From the NCBI GenBank assembly GCA_015066365.1, contig SVON01000006.1:1-59029 (forward strand): a DNA stretch of 59,029 bases, written 5' to 3'. Under the pieces are notes generated by a model. The model was given only the letters and a program-made list of their open reading frames with translations, did no database searches and was not told the DNA's origin. How positions within the stretch are numbered: position 1 is the stretch's first letter; the number at the start of each line of letters is the position of its first letter. Positions 34,635 through 43,907 of this stretch are shown here, piece by piece. The stretch comes from Oscillospiraceae bacterium. GTDB taxonomy: Bacteria; Bacillota; Clostridia; Oscillospirales; Acutalibacteraceae. A program made the position numbers and the translations under genes.

Positions 34635-35906
34635 TCATCCTTTTCCGACAGTTTCTCTCACGATCTCTGCGCCAACGGCCCGCAGACAGCCCTCAAAATC
34701 CTCATAGCCTCGATCCAGATGCGTCAGGTTGGTCAGGCAGGTCTCGCCGGTAGCGGCCAAGGCCGCCACCGCCAGGGCCGCGCCGCCCCGCAGGTCGGTG
34801 CAGGCTACCTGCGCCCCCTGCAACCGGGGCACGCCCTCCACCACCGCCACCCGACCGTCTACCCGAATGCGGGCTCCCATCCGGGTCAGCTCGTCTACGT
34901 ACCGATAGCGATTCTCAAATATGGTTTCCACAAACACGCTGGTGCCCTTGGCACCGCAGGCCACCGCCACCAAAGGGGCAGCCCCGTCGGTGGGAAAGCC
35001 GGGATACGGCAAGGTGCGCACCGTGCCCAACCGCTCCGGACGCTGAGGTCCCCGCACCCGCAGGGTATCCTCTCCCAAGCGGCACAGCCGGCATCCCGCC
35101 TGCTCCAGCGCCGGGAACACCGGCGCGGTGGCCTGAATGGCACAGCGGGTTAGGGTCACGTCTCCGCCGGTGAGGGCTGCCGCCGCCAAATAGGTGGCGG
35201 CCTCGATCCGATCCGGCATCACCCGATGGGTGACCGGATGCAAGCACCGCACCCCCTCGATGGTGATGGTGCCACTCTCCATCCCGCTGATGCGGGCACC
35301 GCACCCGTTCAGAAACCGGCACAGATCGCCGATCTCCGGCTCTCTGGCCGCATTATGCAACCGGGTGGTCCCGACGGCGGTGCAGGCCGCCAACAGCACG
35401 TTCTCGGTGGCGCCCACGCTGGGAAAACTCAAGGATATTTCGTTACCCTGCACCCCCTGGGGGGCGGTGCAACGGATGGTGCCGTGGCACTCCTCCACCT
35501 GTACCCCCAAGCGGCTCAGCGCCGCCAAGTGCAGGTCGATCGGACGAGGTCCCAGCTCACACCCACCGGGATGAGTGAGCACCGCCTGACCGCACCGCGC
35601 CACCACCGCGCCCAAAAACACGATGGAGGAGCGCATCTGCCGCATCAGATCATCCGGGATCTCGCTCCGGCAAGGGGCGGTGGCATCCACCGTCACCACG
35701 TCCTCACAGCGGGTTACCCGACACCCCAGATGCCGCAAAATCGTCAGGGACGCATCCACGTCCGACAGGCGGGGACAATTATGTATCTCGCTGACACCCG
35801 GCACCAACAGGGTGGCCGCCAGCAACGGCAGGGCGCTGTTCTTCGCCCCGTGAATGGGGATCTCCCCCTCCAGGCGCTTTCCGCCCCGTATCCGCATCAC
35901 ATCCAT
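34635..35906 (-). CDS. murA: UDP-N-acetylglucosamine 1-carboxyvinyltransferase
   Basis: MurA transfers enolpyruvate from PEP to UDP-GlcNAc, the first committed step of peptidoglycan synthesis. The length is 423 residues. HGAKNSALPLLAATLL near residue 19 has the substrate-binding Lys-Asn. The catalytic Cys loop is intact as HPGGCELGPRPIDLH (E. coli C115 position), so fosfomycin sensitivity is expected from the family. ATG 35906 follows GAGGAGGCGTCGGT. It sits between murG and ftsQ. A second murA paralog, common in Firmicutes, is not in this window. Confidence 0.95.
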   Translation of the reverse strand: MDVMRIRGGKRLEGEIPIHGAKNSALPLLAATLLVPGVSEIHNCPRLSDVDASLTILRHLGCRVTRCEDVVTVDATAPCRSEIPDDLMRQMRSSIVFLGAVVARCGQAVLTHPGGCELGPRPIDLHLAALSRLGVQVEECHGTIRCTAPQGVQGNEISLSFPSVGATENVLLAACTAVGTTRLHNAAREPEIGDLCRFLNGCGARISGMESGTITIEGVRCLHPVTHRVMPDRIEAATYLAAAALTGGDVTLTRCAIQATAPVFPALEQAGCRLCRLGEDTLRVRGPQRPERLGTVRTLPYPGFPTDGAAPLVAVACGAKGTSVFVETIFENRYRYVDELTRMGARIRVDGRVAVVEGVPRLQGAQVACTDLRGGAALAVAALAATGETCLTNLTHLDRGYEDFEGCLRAVGAEIVRETVGKG

Positions 35907-35962
35907 ACCGACGCCTCCTCTCCACCCCCAATGTATGCAGAGAGAATTTGTCCGGTACGGGG

Positions 35963-37081
35963 TTATTTTTTCAGCAGTGCTTCCAGCTCGTTCATAATGC
36001 GCACGTCGGCGTCCAAAATGGCCGCGCCGCGCACGTTCTGCTCCATCTGCGCCAGTTTATCCGGGTTGTCGGTCACCGTTTGGATGGCTTCCCACAGCGC
36101 GTCGGCGGTCAGATCTTTTTCCTCGATGCATAGGGCCGCGCCCCGATTGACCAGCACCATCGCGTTGTGAAACTGGTGATTCTCCGCCACATAGGGGGAG
36201 GGGATCAAAATCGAGGGTTTGCCGGCAGCCGGCAACTCGCTGAGGGTCATGGCGCCGCATCGGCAGATGACCAAATCCGCTGCCGCCATACACCGGGGCA
36301 TATCGTCGATGTATTCTCGCACCGTCACACCGTCACCGGTCAGCGGGACACCCGCTGCTTCCAGCTGCGCCTTCATAGCGGCGTAACCGGCCTTGCCGGC
36401 ACCGTGGATGTGCTGCAGCTTGCCCTCTTTCCGGCTGCGGCTCAGTACCTCCACCATCGCCTCGTTGATGTGGGCGGCACCCAAACTGCCGCCAAAGGAA
36501 AGCACCAGAGGGCGGGTATCCAGCCCCAGCTCTTTGCGGGCTGTTTCTTTATCCTTTGTGAGAAAATCCGGACGCAGGGGGTTGCCGGTCACCACCGCCT
36601 TGACCTCCTCCGGCAGATGCCGGCGGGCATCCTCGCTGCACAAAAGAACCAAAGCACCCTCTTTGCCCAGCATTTTAACGGTGACGCCGGGATAGGCGTT
36701 GGACTCGTGTACCGCGGTGGGCACCCCCATCCGGATCGCCTGGCGCAGTACCGGGCCGCAGACATAGCCGCCGGTACCCACCGCCAGGTCGGGTTTGAAC
36801 TCTTTGATGATCTTTTTGGACGCGGCGCTGGCACCAAACACGTTGGCCACCGCCATTACGTTGCGCCCGATATTCTTTAGACTGAAACGGCGCTGAAAGC
36901 CCCGCACCGTCACGGTGCGGATGGGATACCCTGCCGCCGGCACCAACTGGGTCTCCATACGACCCTTGGCACCCACGAACAGAAACTCAGCATCCGGGTA
37001 TTTCTGTTTTAATAAATCCGCAATAGCGAGGGCCGGGTTGATGTGACCCGCCGTACCGCCACCGGTCATCAATATACGCAT
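35963..37081 (-). CDS. murG: Lipid II synthase MurG
   Basis: This GT28 glycosyltransferase adds GlcNAc from UDP-GlcNAc to lipid I at the inner face of the membrane. It has 372 residues from ATG 37081, chosen because AAAGAGGTAGTTCCT precedes it. GGGTAGHINPALAIAD at the N-terminus is the MurG lipid-side loop, GGSLGA and CRCGAMTLSELPAAGKPSILIPSPYVAENHQ-type sequence give the donor site (GAMT-SE). It starts 7 bases after the ftsW stop, indicating tight coupling. Confidence 0.96.
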   Translation of the reverse strand: MRILMTGGGTAGHINPALAIADLLKQKYPDAEFLFVGAKGRMETQLVPAAGYPIRTVTVRGFQRRFSLKNIGRNVMAVANVFGASAASKKIIKEFKPDLAVGTGGYVCGPVLRQAIRMGVPTAVHESNAYPGVTVKMLGKEGALVLLCSEDARRHLPEEVKAVVTGNPLRPDFLTKDKETARKELGLDTRPLVLSFGGSLGAAHINEAMVEVLSRSRKEGKLQHIHGAGKAGYAAMKAQLEAAGVPLTGDGVTVREYIDDMPRCMAAADLVICRCGAMTLSELPAAGKPSILIPSPYVAENHQFHNAMVLVNRGAALCIEEKDLTADALWEAIQTVTDNPDKLAQMEQNVRGAAILDADVRIMNELEALLKK

Positions 37082-37088
37082 ATAGGAA

Positions 37089-38330
37089 CTACCTCTTTTC
37101 AATACGTGACTGGCGCGACACCGACAGCACCACGCCCATCTGACCCAGCAGCATCAAAATTGACGTGCCGCCGTAGCTGAAGAAGGGTAGGCTGATACCG
37201 GTATTGGGCAACAGATTGGATACCACCGCCACGTTGATGGCCACCTGCAGACCGATCTGCAGGGTCAGACCCAACGCCAACATACAACCAAACTTATCCG
37301 GCGCTTTCATGGCAATCTTCAAGCCCCGCCACACCAGCAGGCCGAACAGCAACAGCACCAGAATGGCACCGATGAGACCCATCTCCTCGCAGAACACCGA
37401 GAAGATAAAGTCGTTTTGGGGTTCCGGCAGGAACAGGTGCTTCTGCCGGGAGGCACCGGGGCCCTGACCCAGAATGCCGCCGGAGCCGATGGCAAACAAG
37501 GACTGCACCGTCTGCCAGGCGTGATCCCGGCCGGAGATACCGTCCTCAAAGGTGATCTGATTCTCAAAGGACTCCATCGGGTGGAGCCACACCGCGATAC
37601 GGTCCTGCTCATACCCCATTACCACCACCATCGCCACCACAAGGGCGGCGCCGATGGCCAAAATACCCAACAGCCAACCAAGCCGAACACCGCCGATGTA
37701 CATCATCATAAAGCCCAGCATGGCGATCAGCAACGTACCGGACAGGTGCGGCTCGATGACCACCAAGCCACAGGTGATCACCAAAATCACAAACAAGGGA
37801 AAGAATCCGGCGCGGAAGGTCTTCATCCGCTTATGATTGAGCGAAATCAGGTGGGCAAACAGCACCACCAAGGCAAACTTGGCAATTTCAGAGGGCTGGA
37901 AGGAGAAGGCCCCCAACGACACCCAACGGTGGATGCCGGTGGGTGAGGGCATAAAATACGCCATCACCAGGAAAATAAGGCTCACACCCCAGACGATCCA
38001 CGCCAGCTTATGGAACACGTGGTAGTCCATCATCGAGATGGCCAGCATCGCCACCACACCGATGGCAGCAAAAATCAACTGCTTGCTGATGTAAAAATAA
38101 CTGTCGCCCTCATAGGTAAAGGCATACACGTGGCTGGCGGAATACAGCGTTGCCAAGCCGATGATGAGAATCGCCATCAGCAACACGAAAAACTGCATAT
38201 CAAACCCGGTGGCAATATTCCAAAACCGCCGTTTTTTGGGGTTTCCGGGACGACCGGCACCCTGCGGCTGACCGGTCAACCGCCGGTTAGGCTGCCAGGA
38301 AGACATCGGAACTGTTTTTCCTTGCGCCAT
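37089..38330 (-). CDS. ftsW: SEDS peptidoglycan polymerase FtsW
   Basis: This 413-residue membrane protein polymerises lipid II at the septum together with a class B PBP. About ten hydrophobic helices follow a basic, Pro-rich cytoplasmic N-terminus (NPKKRRFW). Conserved SEDS features include QFFVLLMAILIIGLATLYSA, the FQPSEIAKFALVV block and NDFIFSVFCEEMGLIGA, and near the end GISLPFFSYGGTS. ATG 38330 follows GAAAGGAGCATACCT. Its position between mraY and murG and next to the PBP gene supports FtsW rather than RodA or SpoVE, although these are close relatives. Confidence 0.93.
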   Translation of the reverse strand: MAQGKTVPMSSWQPNRRLTGQPQGAGRPGNPKKRRFWNIATGFDMQFFVLLMAILIIGLATLYSASHVYAFTYEGDSYFYISKQLIFAAIGVVAMLAISMMDYHVFHKLAWIVWGVSLIFLVMAYFMPSPTGIHRWVSLGAFSFQPSEIAKFALVVLFAHLISLNHKRMKTFRAGFFPLFVILVITCGLVVIEPHLSGTLLIAMLGFMMMYIGGVRLGWLLGILAIGAALVVAMVVVMGYEQDRIAVWLHPMESFENQITFEDGISGRDHAWQTVQSLFAIGSGGILGQGPGASRQKHLFLPEPQNDFIFSVFCEEMGLIGAILVLLLFGLLVWRGLKIAMKAPDKFGCMLALGLTLQIGLQVAINVAVVSNLLPNTGISLPFFSYGGTSILMLLGQMGVVLSVSRQSRIEKR

Positions 38331-38365
38331 AGGTATGCTCCTTTCTTGTGAAAATCAATGCGTCG

Positions 38366-39382
38366 TCAGGCGTACTGCTGTAACAGAACCGCTCCCACGC
38401 AACCCAGCAGGGTCACGCCGGAGAAGATCAGCACGATCTTGTTTTCGCTCCAACCGCACATCTCAAAATGATGGTGCAGGGGGCTCATCTTGAACAGCCG
38501 CTTGCCGTGGGTGAGCTTGAAATAGGACACCTGCAGGATCACCGACAGGTTTTCGGCTATGTACAACACGCCGATCGGCACCAGCAGGAAGGGCTGATCG
38601 ATGCCAAACGCCAATGCGGTCAACGCACCGCCGATAAACAGTGAGCCGGTATCCCCCATAAACACCTGGGCAGGGTGCAGGTTCCAGATCAAGAAGCCCA
38701 CCAAGCCACCGGCCAGCGCCACCGCCAAAATGCTCTGGGACAGCAGCCCCACCATACCACACAAAATCAGCAGGGTGACCGACGCCACAAAGGCGGTCAT
38801 CGCACACAAACCGTCCACACCGTCGGTCAGGTTGGTGGCGTTGGTCATCGCCACAATGACGAACACCGTAAAGGGGATATACCAAATACCCCAGTCCACC
38901 ACCCCGAAGAAGGGGATGACAAACTTGCCCTCGCAACCATAGAGGTACATCACCACCGCATAGGCGGTGGCCAGCGTCAGCTGGAACAAGAGCTTCTGCC
39001 GGGCGGTGAGACCCAGGTTGCGCTTTTTCACTACCTTAATGAAATCGTCGGCAAAGCCAATGGCACCGCAGCCCAACGCCAGACCAATACCGGCCCAGAA
39101 CCGCACGGTTTCCAGAGAATAGGCAAACATCCCCTCCACCGTGATGAACTGCATCAGCGCCAGAGCCACCAAAGAGGCCACCAAAAAGCCGGCGATGAAC
39201 AGAAGCCCGCCCATGGTAGGGGTGCCCTGCTTTTTCTCGTGCCAGGAGGGACCCTCCTCCCGGATGGTCTGACCGAATTTCAGCTTATGAAGCCACGGGA
39301 TCACCACCTTGCCCAGTCCGGCGGACAGAGCCAAAGACAGAAAACCGGTGACACCCAAAATCAGCGCATAATTCATATCCAT
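38366..39382 (-). CDS. mraY: Phospho-MurNAc-pentapeptide transferase
   Basis: MraY transfers phospho-MurNAc-pentapeptide to undecaprenyl phosphate to make lipid I. It has 338 residues and about ten membrane segments. KKQGTPTMGGLLF, the Asp pair in IGFADDFIK, NATNLTDGVDGL and FMGDTGSLFIG are the catalytic and metal-binding signatures; SPLHHHFEMCGWSENKIV is the C-terminal family block. ATG 39382 follows GGAGGTAACGACA. The MurF and MurD genes that usually border mraY in Firmicutes are missing here, so murE is followed directly by mraY. Confidence 0.96.
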   Translation of the reverse strand: MDMNYALILGVTGFLSLALSAGLGKVVIPWLHKLKFGQTIREEGPSWHEKKQGTPTMGGLLFIAGFLVASLVALALMQFITVEGMFAYSLETVRFWAGIGLALGCGAIGFADDFIKVVKKRNLGLTARQKLLFQLTLATAYAVVMYLYGCEGKFVIPFFGVVDWGIWYIPFTVFVIVAMTNATNLTDGVDGLCAMTAFVASVTLLILCGMVGLLSQSILAVALAGGLVGFLIWNLHPAQVFMGDTGSLFIGGALTALAFGIDQPFLLVPIGVLYIAENLSVILQVSYFKLTHGKRLFKMSPLHHHFEMCGWSENKIVLIFSGVTLLGCVGAVLLQQYA

Positions 39383-39396
39383 TGTCGTTACCTCCG

Positions 39397-40833
39397 TTAC
39401 TGGGCCAAGGCTTCGGCCACCACTTCCCGTTCATCCAGATGAATGGTTTCCTCTTTCAGAATCTGGTAGGTTTCGTGACCCTTGCCCGCCAACAGAATGG
39501 TGTCGCCGGGCCGAGCGTTGCGGATGGCCCAATGAATGGCCTCTACCCGATTCTCTACCACCGTATAGGGGGTGCCGGCATCCCGGACACCGGGCAGAAT
39601 ATCCTCGATAATGGCGGCGGGGTCCTCGGTACGGGGGTTATCCGAGGTCACCACCAAATAATCCGACAGCGAAGCCGCCACAGCGCCCATCAGAGGCCGC
39701 TTGGTCTTATCCCGGTCACCACCGCAACCGAACAACGTCACCAGACGACCGGCACAACACGCTTTCAACGTGCGGCAAATATTATCCAAACCGTCGGGGG
39801 TGTGGGCGTAATCGATGACCACGGTGAAATCCCGACCGGTGGGCACCACCTCGGCGCGACCTTTGACCCCGGCGGCGGCAGAGAGCGCCTCCACCACCCG
39901 GTCAAAATCCATCCCCAGCTGCAAGCAAACACTGGCGGCACACAGGCCGTTGTATACAGAGAACTCACCGGGGATCTGCATCTTCACCTGACCGATCCGG
40001 TCACCGCTCACCAGCTCAAAGTCCACCCCATCGGCACGGTAGCGAACGTTGCGGGCTTGGTAATCGGCGCTGTCACCCTTGGCCGAGTAGGTGGTGACGG
40101 GGCAGGGGATGTCGGCGGTCATAGCCTCGTTCCAGGCGTCGTCCTTGTTGGAGATGCCGAGCCGGCTGAGGGAGAACAGCTCCTTTTTGGCCAGCATATA
40201 GTGCTCCATCGTGCCGTGGTAATCCAGGTGATCCTGCGTCAGATTGGTGAACACACCTACCTCATACTCACAGCCGGCCACACGGCGCTGATCCAGAGCG
40301 TGAGAGGACACCTCCATCACGCAATAGTCACAGCCCTCCACCACCATCAGCGCCAGCAGACTCTGCAGGTCGTAGGGGTCGGGGGTGGTGTGCTGGGTGG
40401 GTAACACCCGGTCACCGATGAGGTTATGGATGGTGCCGATCAGGCCCACCTTGTGCCCCTCGTGCTCCAGCATCGACTTGATCAGCGTGGTGGTGGTGGT
40501 CTTGCCGTTGGTGCCGGTGACGCCGATCATCTTCAGCCGTGCGGCAGGATGACCGAACCAGTTGGCGCACAGCTGCGCCCACACCATACGGCTGTTCTCC
40601 ACCAAAATCTGGGTATGCAGGCCCATATCCCGCTGCACCACCACCGCGGCGGCGCCGGCCTCCTGGGCCTGACGGGCAAACCGATGACCATCCACCGCCG
40701 TGCCCACAATGCACACGAACAGACACCCCGGCTCTACCCGACGAGAGTCGCAGGTGATGGACACAATCTCCGTATCCTCTTTAATCAGCCCGGCAGAAAT
40801 ACCGGTATCCTTCAGCAGTTCATACAGCTTCAT
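39397..40833 (-). CDS. murE: UDP-MurNAc-L-Ala-D-Glu diaminopimelate ligase
   Basis: MurE adds the third residue to the peptidoglycan stem peptide. The length is 478 residues from ATG 40833 (MKLYELLK, the typical family start); upstream in-frame ATGs at 40845 and beyond are too close to the RBS. The ATP loop GVTGTNGKTTTT, the HALDQRRVAG block and a substrate motif SDNPRTEDP are visible. DNPR-x-E is characteristic of meso-diaminopimelate-adding enzymes, Lys-adding ones having a different residue, so an A1gamma-type peptidoglycan is inferred. It lies between the PBP gene and mraY. Confidence 0.95.
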   Translation of the reverse strand: MKLYELLKDTGISAGLIKEDTEIVSITCDSRRVEPGCLFVCIVGTAVDGHRFARQAQEAGAAAVVVQRDMGLHTQILVENSRMVWAQLCANWFGHPAARLKMIGVTGTNGKTTTTTLIKSMLEHEGHKVGLIGTIHNLIGDRVLPTQHTTPDPYDLQSLLALMVVEGCDYCVMEVSSHALDQRRVAGCEYEVGVFTNLTQDHLDYHGTMEHYMLAKKELFSLSRLGISNKDDAWNEAMTADIPCPVTTYSAKGDSADYQARNVRYRADGVDFELVSGDRIGQVKMQIPGEFSVYNGLCAASVCLQLGMDFDRVVEALSAAAGVKGRAEVVPTGRDFTVVIDYAHTPDGLDNICRTLKACCAGRLVTLFGCGGDRDKTKRPLMGAVAASLSDYLVVTSDNPRTEDPAAIIEDILPGVRDAGTPYTVVENRVEAIHWAIRNARPGDTILLAGKGHETYQILKEETIHLDEREVVAEALAQ

Positions 40834-40868
40834 CGTGTTGGTCATCCTTTCTATCCGCAAAGGGGAAT

Positions 40869-43193
40869 TTAGCCATCTTGTGTATCGGTATACGCAAAGT
40901 TCACCGTAATAACGGTACCCTTGGGCACCTCGGTGCCCGCCTTGACGTCCTGACGGTTGGATATCGCCGCCGCATTGGAGCCGCCCACCAGACCCTGCAT
41001 CTGCACATTCAGACCCAGACTGGCGGCGATGGAGTTGACCTCGGTCACCGAACGGCCGGTAAGATCCGGCACCGTCACCGTGGTCACCTCGTCCTTCTCG
41101 GTATACAGGATTACCGTACCGCCGGCAGGAATGGACTGGCCGGCCTCCGGCACCTGCCGCACCACCTTGTCGCCATTGCCCACCACCGTAGCCTTCAGAC
41201 CGGTATTGGTGATCTTGGTCTGGGCGGCGCTGGTGGTCTGCCCCACCGTCTTGGGTACGGTGCGGGACAGAGAGGATAGCTCAGCGGTCGTATAGGAGGG
41301 CTCTACCCCCAGATGGGGCAGGATGGATTCAAAAATCTTCTGGGCAACGGGGGCGGACAACGTACCGCCGTAACGCACCTCGGTCTGAGGGTCGTCCAAC
41401 AGCACCAGTACCGCCACCTTGGGATCGTCCGCAGGGGCAAAGCCGCAGAAGGAGGCGATCACGTCGTCCTTATTCTCCACGGTTCTCCGCTTTTCCGACG
41501 TACCGGTCTTGCCGGCAACGCGGTAGCCGGGCACGTAGGCGTTTTTGGAGCCGCCACCGTTGACGATGTCGCCCAAAATACTACAGATGCGGCTGGAGGT
41601 ATTCTCCGAGATGATCTGCCGTTTCACCTTGGTCTGGGTCTCGCTAACCACGTTACCCTTGGCGTCCAGCACCTTAGATACCACGTGGGGGGTGACCAGC
41701 TTGCCGCCGTTGGCGATGGCGCACATGGCGGTGATCATCTGAATGGGGGTCACCTGGAAGGTCTGACCAAAGGCGCCGGTGGCCAGGGAGGATACCGTCG
41801 TGGACAGCTTCTCATAGCTGTGATACAGACCGGCGTTGGACATCTCACCGGTCATATCGATGCCGGTTTTTTCGGTAAAGCCGAAGCCGGTAAAATACTT
41901 ATAATACACGCTAGGACCGATTTTCAGACCCAACTGCACGAAATAGGGGTTACAGGATTTGGAGACAGCCTCGTGCAGGTTGAGCACACCCATGTGGCCG
42001 GTGGTGTGACACCGGATGGTGTGACCGGGCACCTTGATGGAGCCCTTGCAGGAGAAGGTGGTATTCTCATTCGCCAGACCCTCCTCCAGCGCCATCGCGG
42101 TGGTGAACACCTTGAACACCGAGCCGGGCTCATAGGTCTCGGCAACCGCCTTGTTCTTGCGTTGTTTTCCCAGTTCTTCGGCGGTCTTTTTGTCCAGTTC
42201 ATCCCCAGACAACTGCGCCAACAGCTCGACGGTGGTGGGATCCTTGATCTCGTTGGGCTTGTTGGGGTCGTAGTCCCCCTTGCTGGACATAGCCAGCACC
42301 GCGCCGGTGTCCACGTCCATCACCACCGCCACGCCCCGGTGCAGGGCACCGGTTTGCTCCACCGCCTCAGACAGATACTTTTCCGTATACATCTGGACGG
42401 TGGGGTCGATGGTGGTAACCAGGCCGTGGCCGTCCACCGCGTCCACTACCTTGGTGTATTCCATGGTGGTGGGCATTTGGTCACCGATGCCGTTTTGGGC
42501 GGTGACGATGCGTCCGGGGGTGCCGGACAGCACCGTTTCATACCTGGCCTCCAAGCCCTCCAGACCGTCGTTATCCGCGCCGGTGAAGCCCAACACGGTA
42601 GACGCCATGGAGCCCTGGGGGTAATACCTCTTATAATCGGTGATGATATAAAACGCGTAGTTAAGACCGTTTTTCTCCGCCCATTCGGAGAAGGCGGTCT
42701 TCTCGTTATATTCTACCTTGGATCGGATCACTTCATACTGAGAATGCAGTTTTCCGGTCTTTTCGTATAATTTTTCCTCATCCAGGTCGAACATCTCCGC
42801 CACGTCCTCGGCGATGCGGCGGCGCACCAGTTCCCGTCCCTCTTCGTCACTCAGATGGCGGTTTTTATCCACTCCCTCCAAGTCTTTCCAGTCGCAGGCG
42901 CTGATATTCTTGGGAGACATAATGATCTTCCACACGTCGGCAGACTCAGCCAGGGGGGTCATATCTGCCGCATAGATGGGGCCGCGCTTGGCGGACACCA
43001 CCGTATCGCTGAGCTGCTGAGAGACAGCCCGGCGCTGCCAATCCTCCGCCTGGAAGATCTGCAGATAACCAAGGCGCAGGACGCTGACGAAGAAAAAGAC
43101 GACCACCACAAGAATCACGGACAGATGGGCACGCACCCGCATCTGCCGGGTGGGCGTGCGGGTGGTGGGGGTGGTTTTCTTCGGTTCGTTCAT
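40869..43193 (-). CDS. Class B penicillin-binding protein with PASTA domains
   Basis: This septal transpeptidase of 774 residues resembles PBP2B/SpoVD. One transmembrane helix lies near residues 25-45, then a dimerisation domain, the transpeptidase domain with active Ser in EPGSVFKVFT (S-x-x-K), SKSCN (S-x-N) and AGKTGTSEK (KTG), and two C-terminal PASTA repeats from about residue 640. PASTA units recall PBP2x and SpoVD. Which of vegetative or sporulation division it serves is not decided by sequence; as the only PBP in this cluster it is probably the main divisome PBP. ATG 43193 is preferred over GTG 43199 because GAGAGGA lies 10 bases upstream. Confidence 0.92.
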   Translation of the reverse strand: MNEPKKTTPTTRTPTRQMRVRAHLSVILVVVVFFFVSVLRLGYLQIFQAEDWQRRAVSQQLSDTVVSAKRGPIYAADMTPLAESADVWKIIMSPKNISACDWKDLEGVDKNRHLSDEEGRELVRRRIAEDVAEMFDLDEEKLYEKTGKLHSQYEVIRSKVEYNEKTAFSEWAEKNGLNYAFYIITDYKRYYPQGSMASTVLGFTGADNDGLEGLEARYETVLSGTPGRIVTAQNGIGDQMPTTMEYTKVVDAVDGHGLVTTIDPTVQMYTEKYLSEAVEQTGALHRGVAVVMDVDTGAVLAMSSKGDYDPNKPNEIKDPTTVELLAQLSGDELDKKTAEELGKQRKNKAVAETYEPGSVFKVFTTAMALEEGLANENTTFSCKGSIKVPGHTIRCHTTGHMGVLNLHEAVSKSCNPYFVQLGLKIGPSVYYKYFTGFGFTEKTGIDMTGEMSNAGLYHSYEKLSTTVSSLATGAFGQTFQVTPIQMITAMCAIANGGKLVTPHVVSKVLDAKGNVVSETQTKVKRQIISENTSSRICSILGDIVNGGGSKNAYVPGYRVAGKTGTSEKRRTVENKDDVIASFCGFAPADDPKVAVLVLLDDPQTEVRYGGTLSAPVAQKIFESILPHLGVEPSYTTAELSSLSRTVPKTVGQTTSAAQTKITNTGLKATVVGNGDKVVRQVPEAGQSIPAGGTVILYTEKDEVTTVTVPDLTGRSVTEVNSIAASLGLNVQMQGLVGGSNAAAISNRQDVKAGTEVPKGTVITVNFAYTDTQDG

Positions 43194-43403
43194 ACGCACT
43201 CATCCTCTCTCTGAAAGGCAGTATTCTCAAAAAAATCGGGGGTGATCGGTGGGCGTTCCCCCATTCCGACACAAGGCGACACAGGGGGATAAAACAACAA
43301 AACGAGAGTCAAGATCGTGTCCGTCTCAACTCTCGATGCTGCCTGGTTTATCGCACACCCTATCACCAGTATAGGTATGCTCTCAAGCGTGCATTATGCT
43401 GTC

Positions 43404-43874
43404 TTAGGAGAAAAAGTCCACAACGGCGTCCCACGCCTCTTCCAAAAAGCCTTTTTCCTCCTGAGCCACCGACACCTGATCCTGCTGGGGGGCCTCAATA
43501 TAATAGATCTGACTGCTGCTGATGGGGAGCATACCCTGCTCCTGCACGTACTGGTTTACCCGCTCTGCCGAGGTCAGCCCCGCCAGCTCGGAGTTCAACC
43601 GCACCTCTTCCGACTGCAGGGCGCTGAGCTGTGCCTCACCGTCAGCGATCTGCTTGTTCAGCTCGGTCAGGCGGACGTTGCAGGTGATAAAGTATCCCAC
43701 CAACGCCAGCACCGCCAGAGCGATGCCGAGGTAGACGACAAAATTCAGCACCGACTGCCGATGATTACGGCGGCGGGCATCTTCTTCCATTTTTTTGGTG
43801 TTCTTGACCTCTACCAGCCGGTGCTCCCGGGGGCGGAACAGTTCCAGATCATAGGCTTGTCCGGTCTGTGCCAT
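43404..43874 (-). CDS. ftsL: FtsL-type division protein
   Basis: This 156-residue bitopic protein has a charged cytoplasmic part, one membrane helix (VLNFVVYLGIALAVLALVGY, about residues 45-64) and an extracytoplasmic coiled coil (RLTELNKQIADGEAQLSALQ onward). This is the architecture of FtsL/DivIC. Its place between rsmH and the PBP gene is the classical ftsL position. The acidic C-terminal tail after residue 125 is longer than usual. ATG 43874 follows AAAGGAGGTAGACACC. Sequence similarity in this family is low, so position carries much of the evidence. Confidence 0.85.
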   Translation of the reverse strand: MAQTGQAYDLELFRPREHRLVEVKNTKKMEEDARRRNHRQSVLNFVVYLGIALAVLALVGYFITCNVRLTELNKQIADGEAQLSALQSEEVRLNSELAGLTSAERVNQYVQEQGMLPISSSQIYYIEAPQQDQVSVAQEEKGFLEEAWDAVVDFFS

Positions 43875-43907
43875 GGTGTCTACCTCCTTTTTCTAATCCT
43901 AGTATCG

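Noticed and set aside
43194-43403. Inverted repeat CGAGAGT/ACTCTCG (43303-43335) between ftsL and the PBP gene as terminator
   Set aside because: The arms are only seven bases with a 19-base loop and no T-run on the - strand; the gap may hold a weak internal promoter but nothing convincing is seen.
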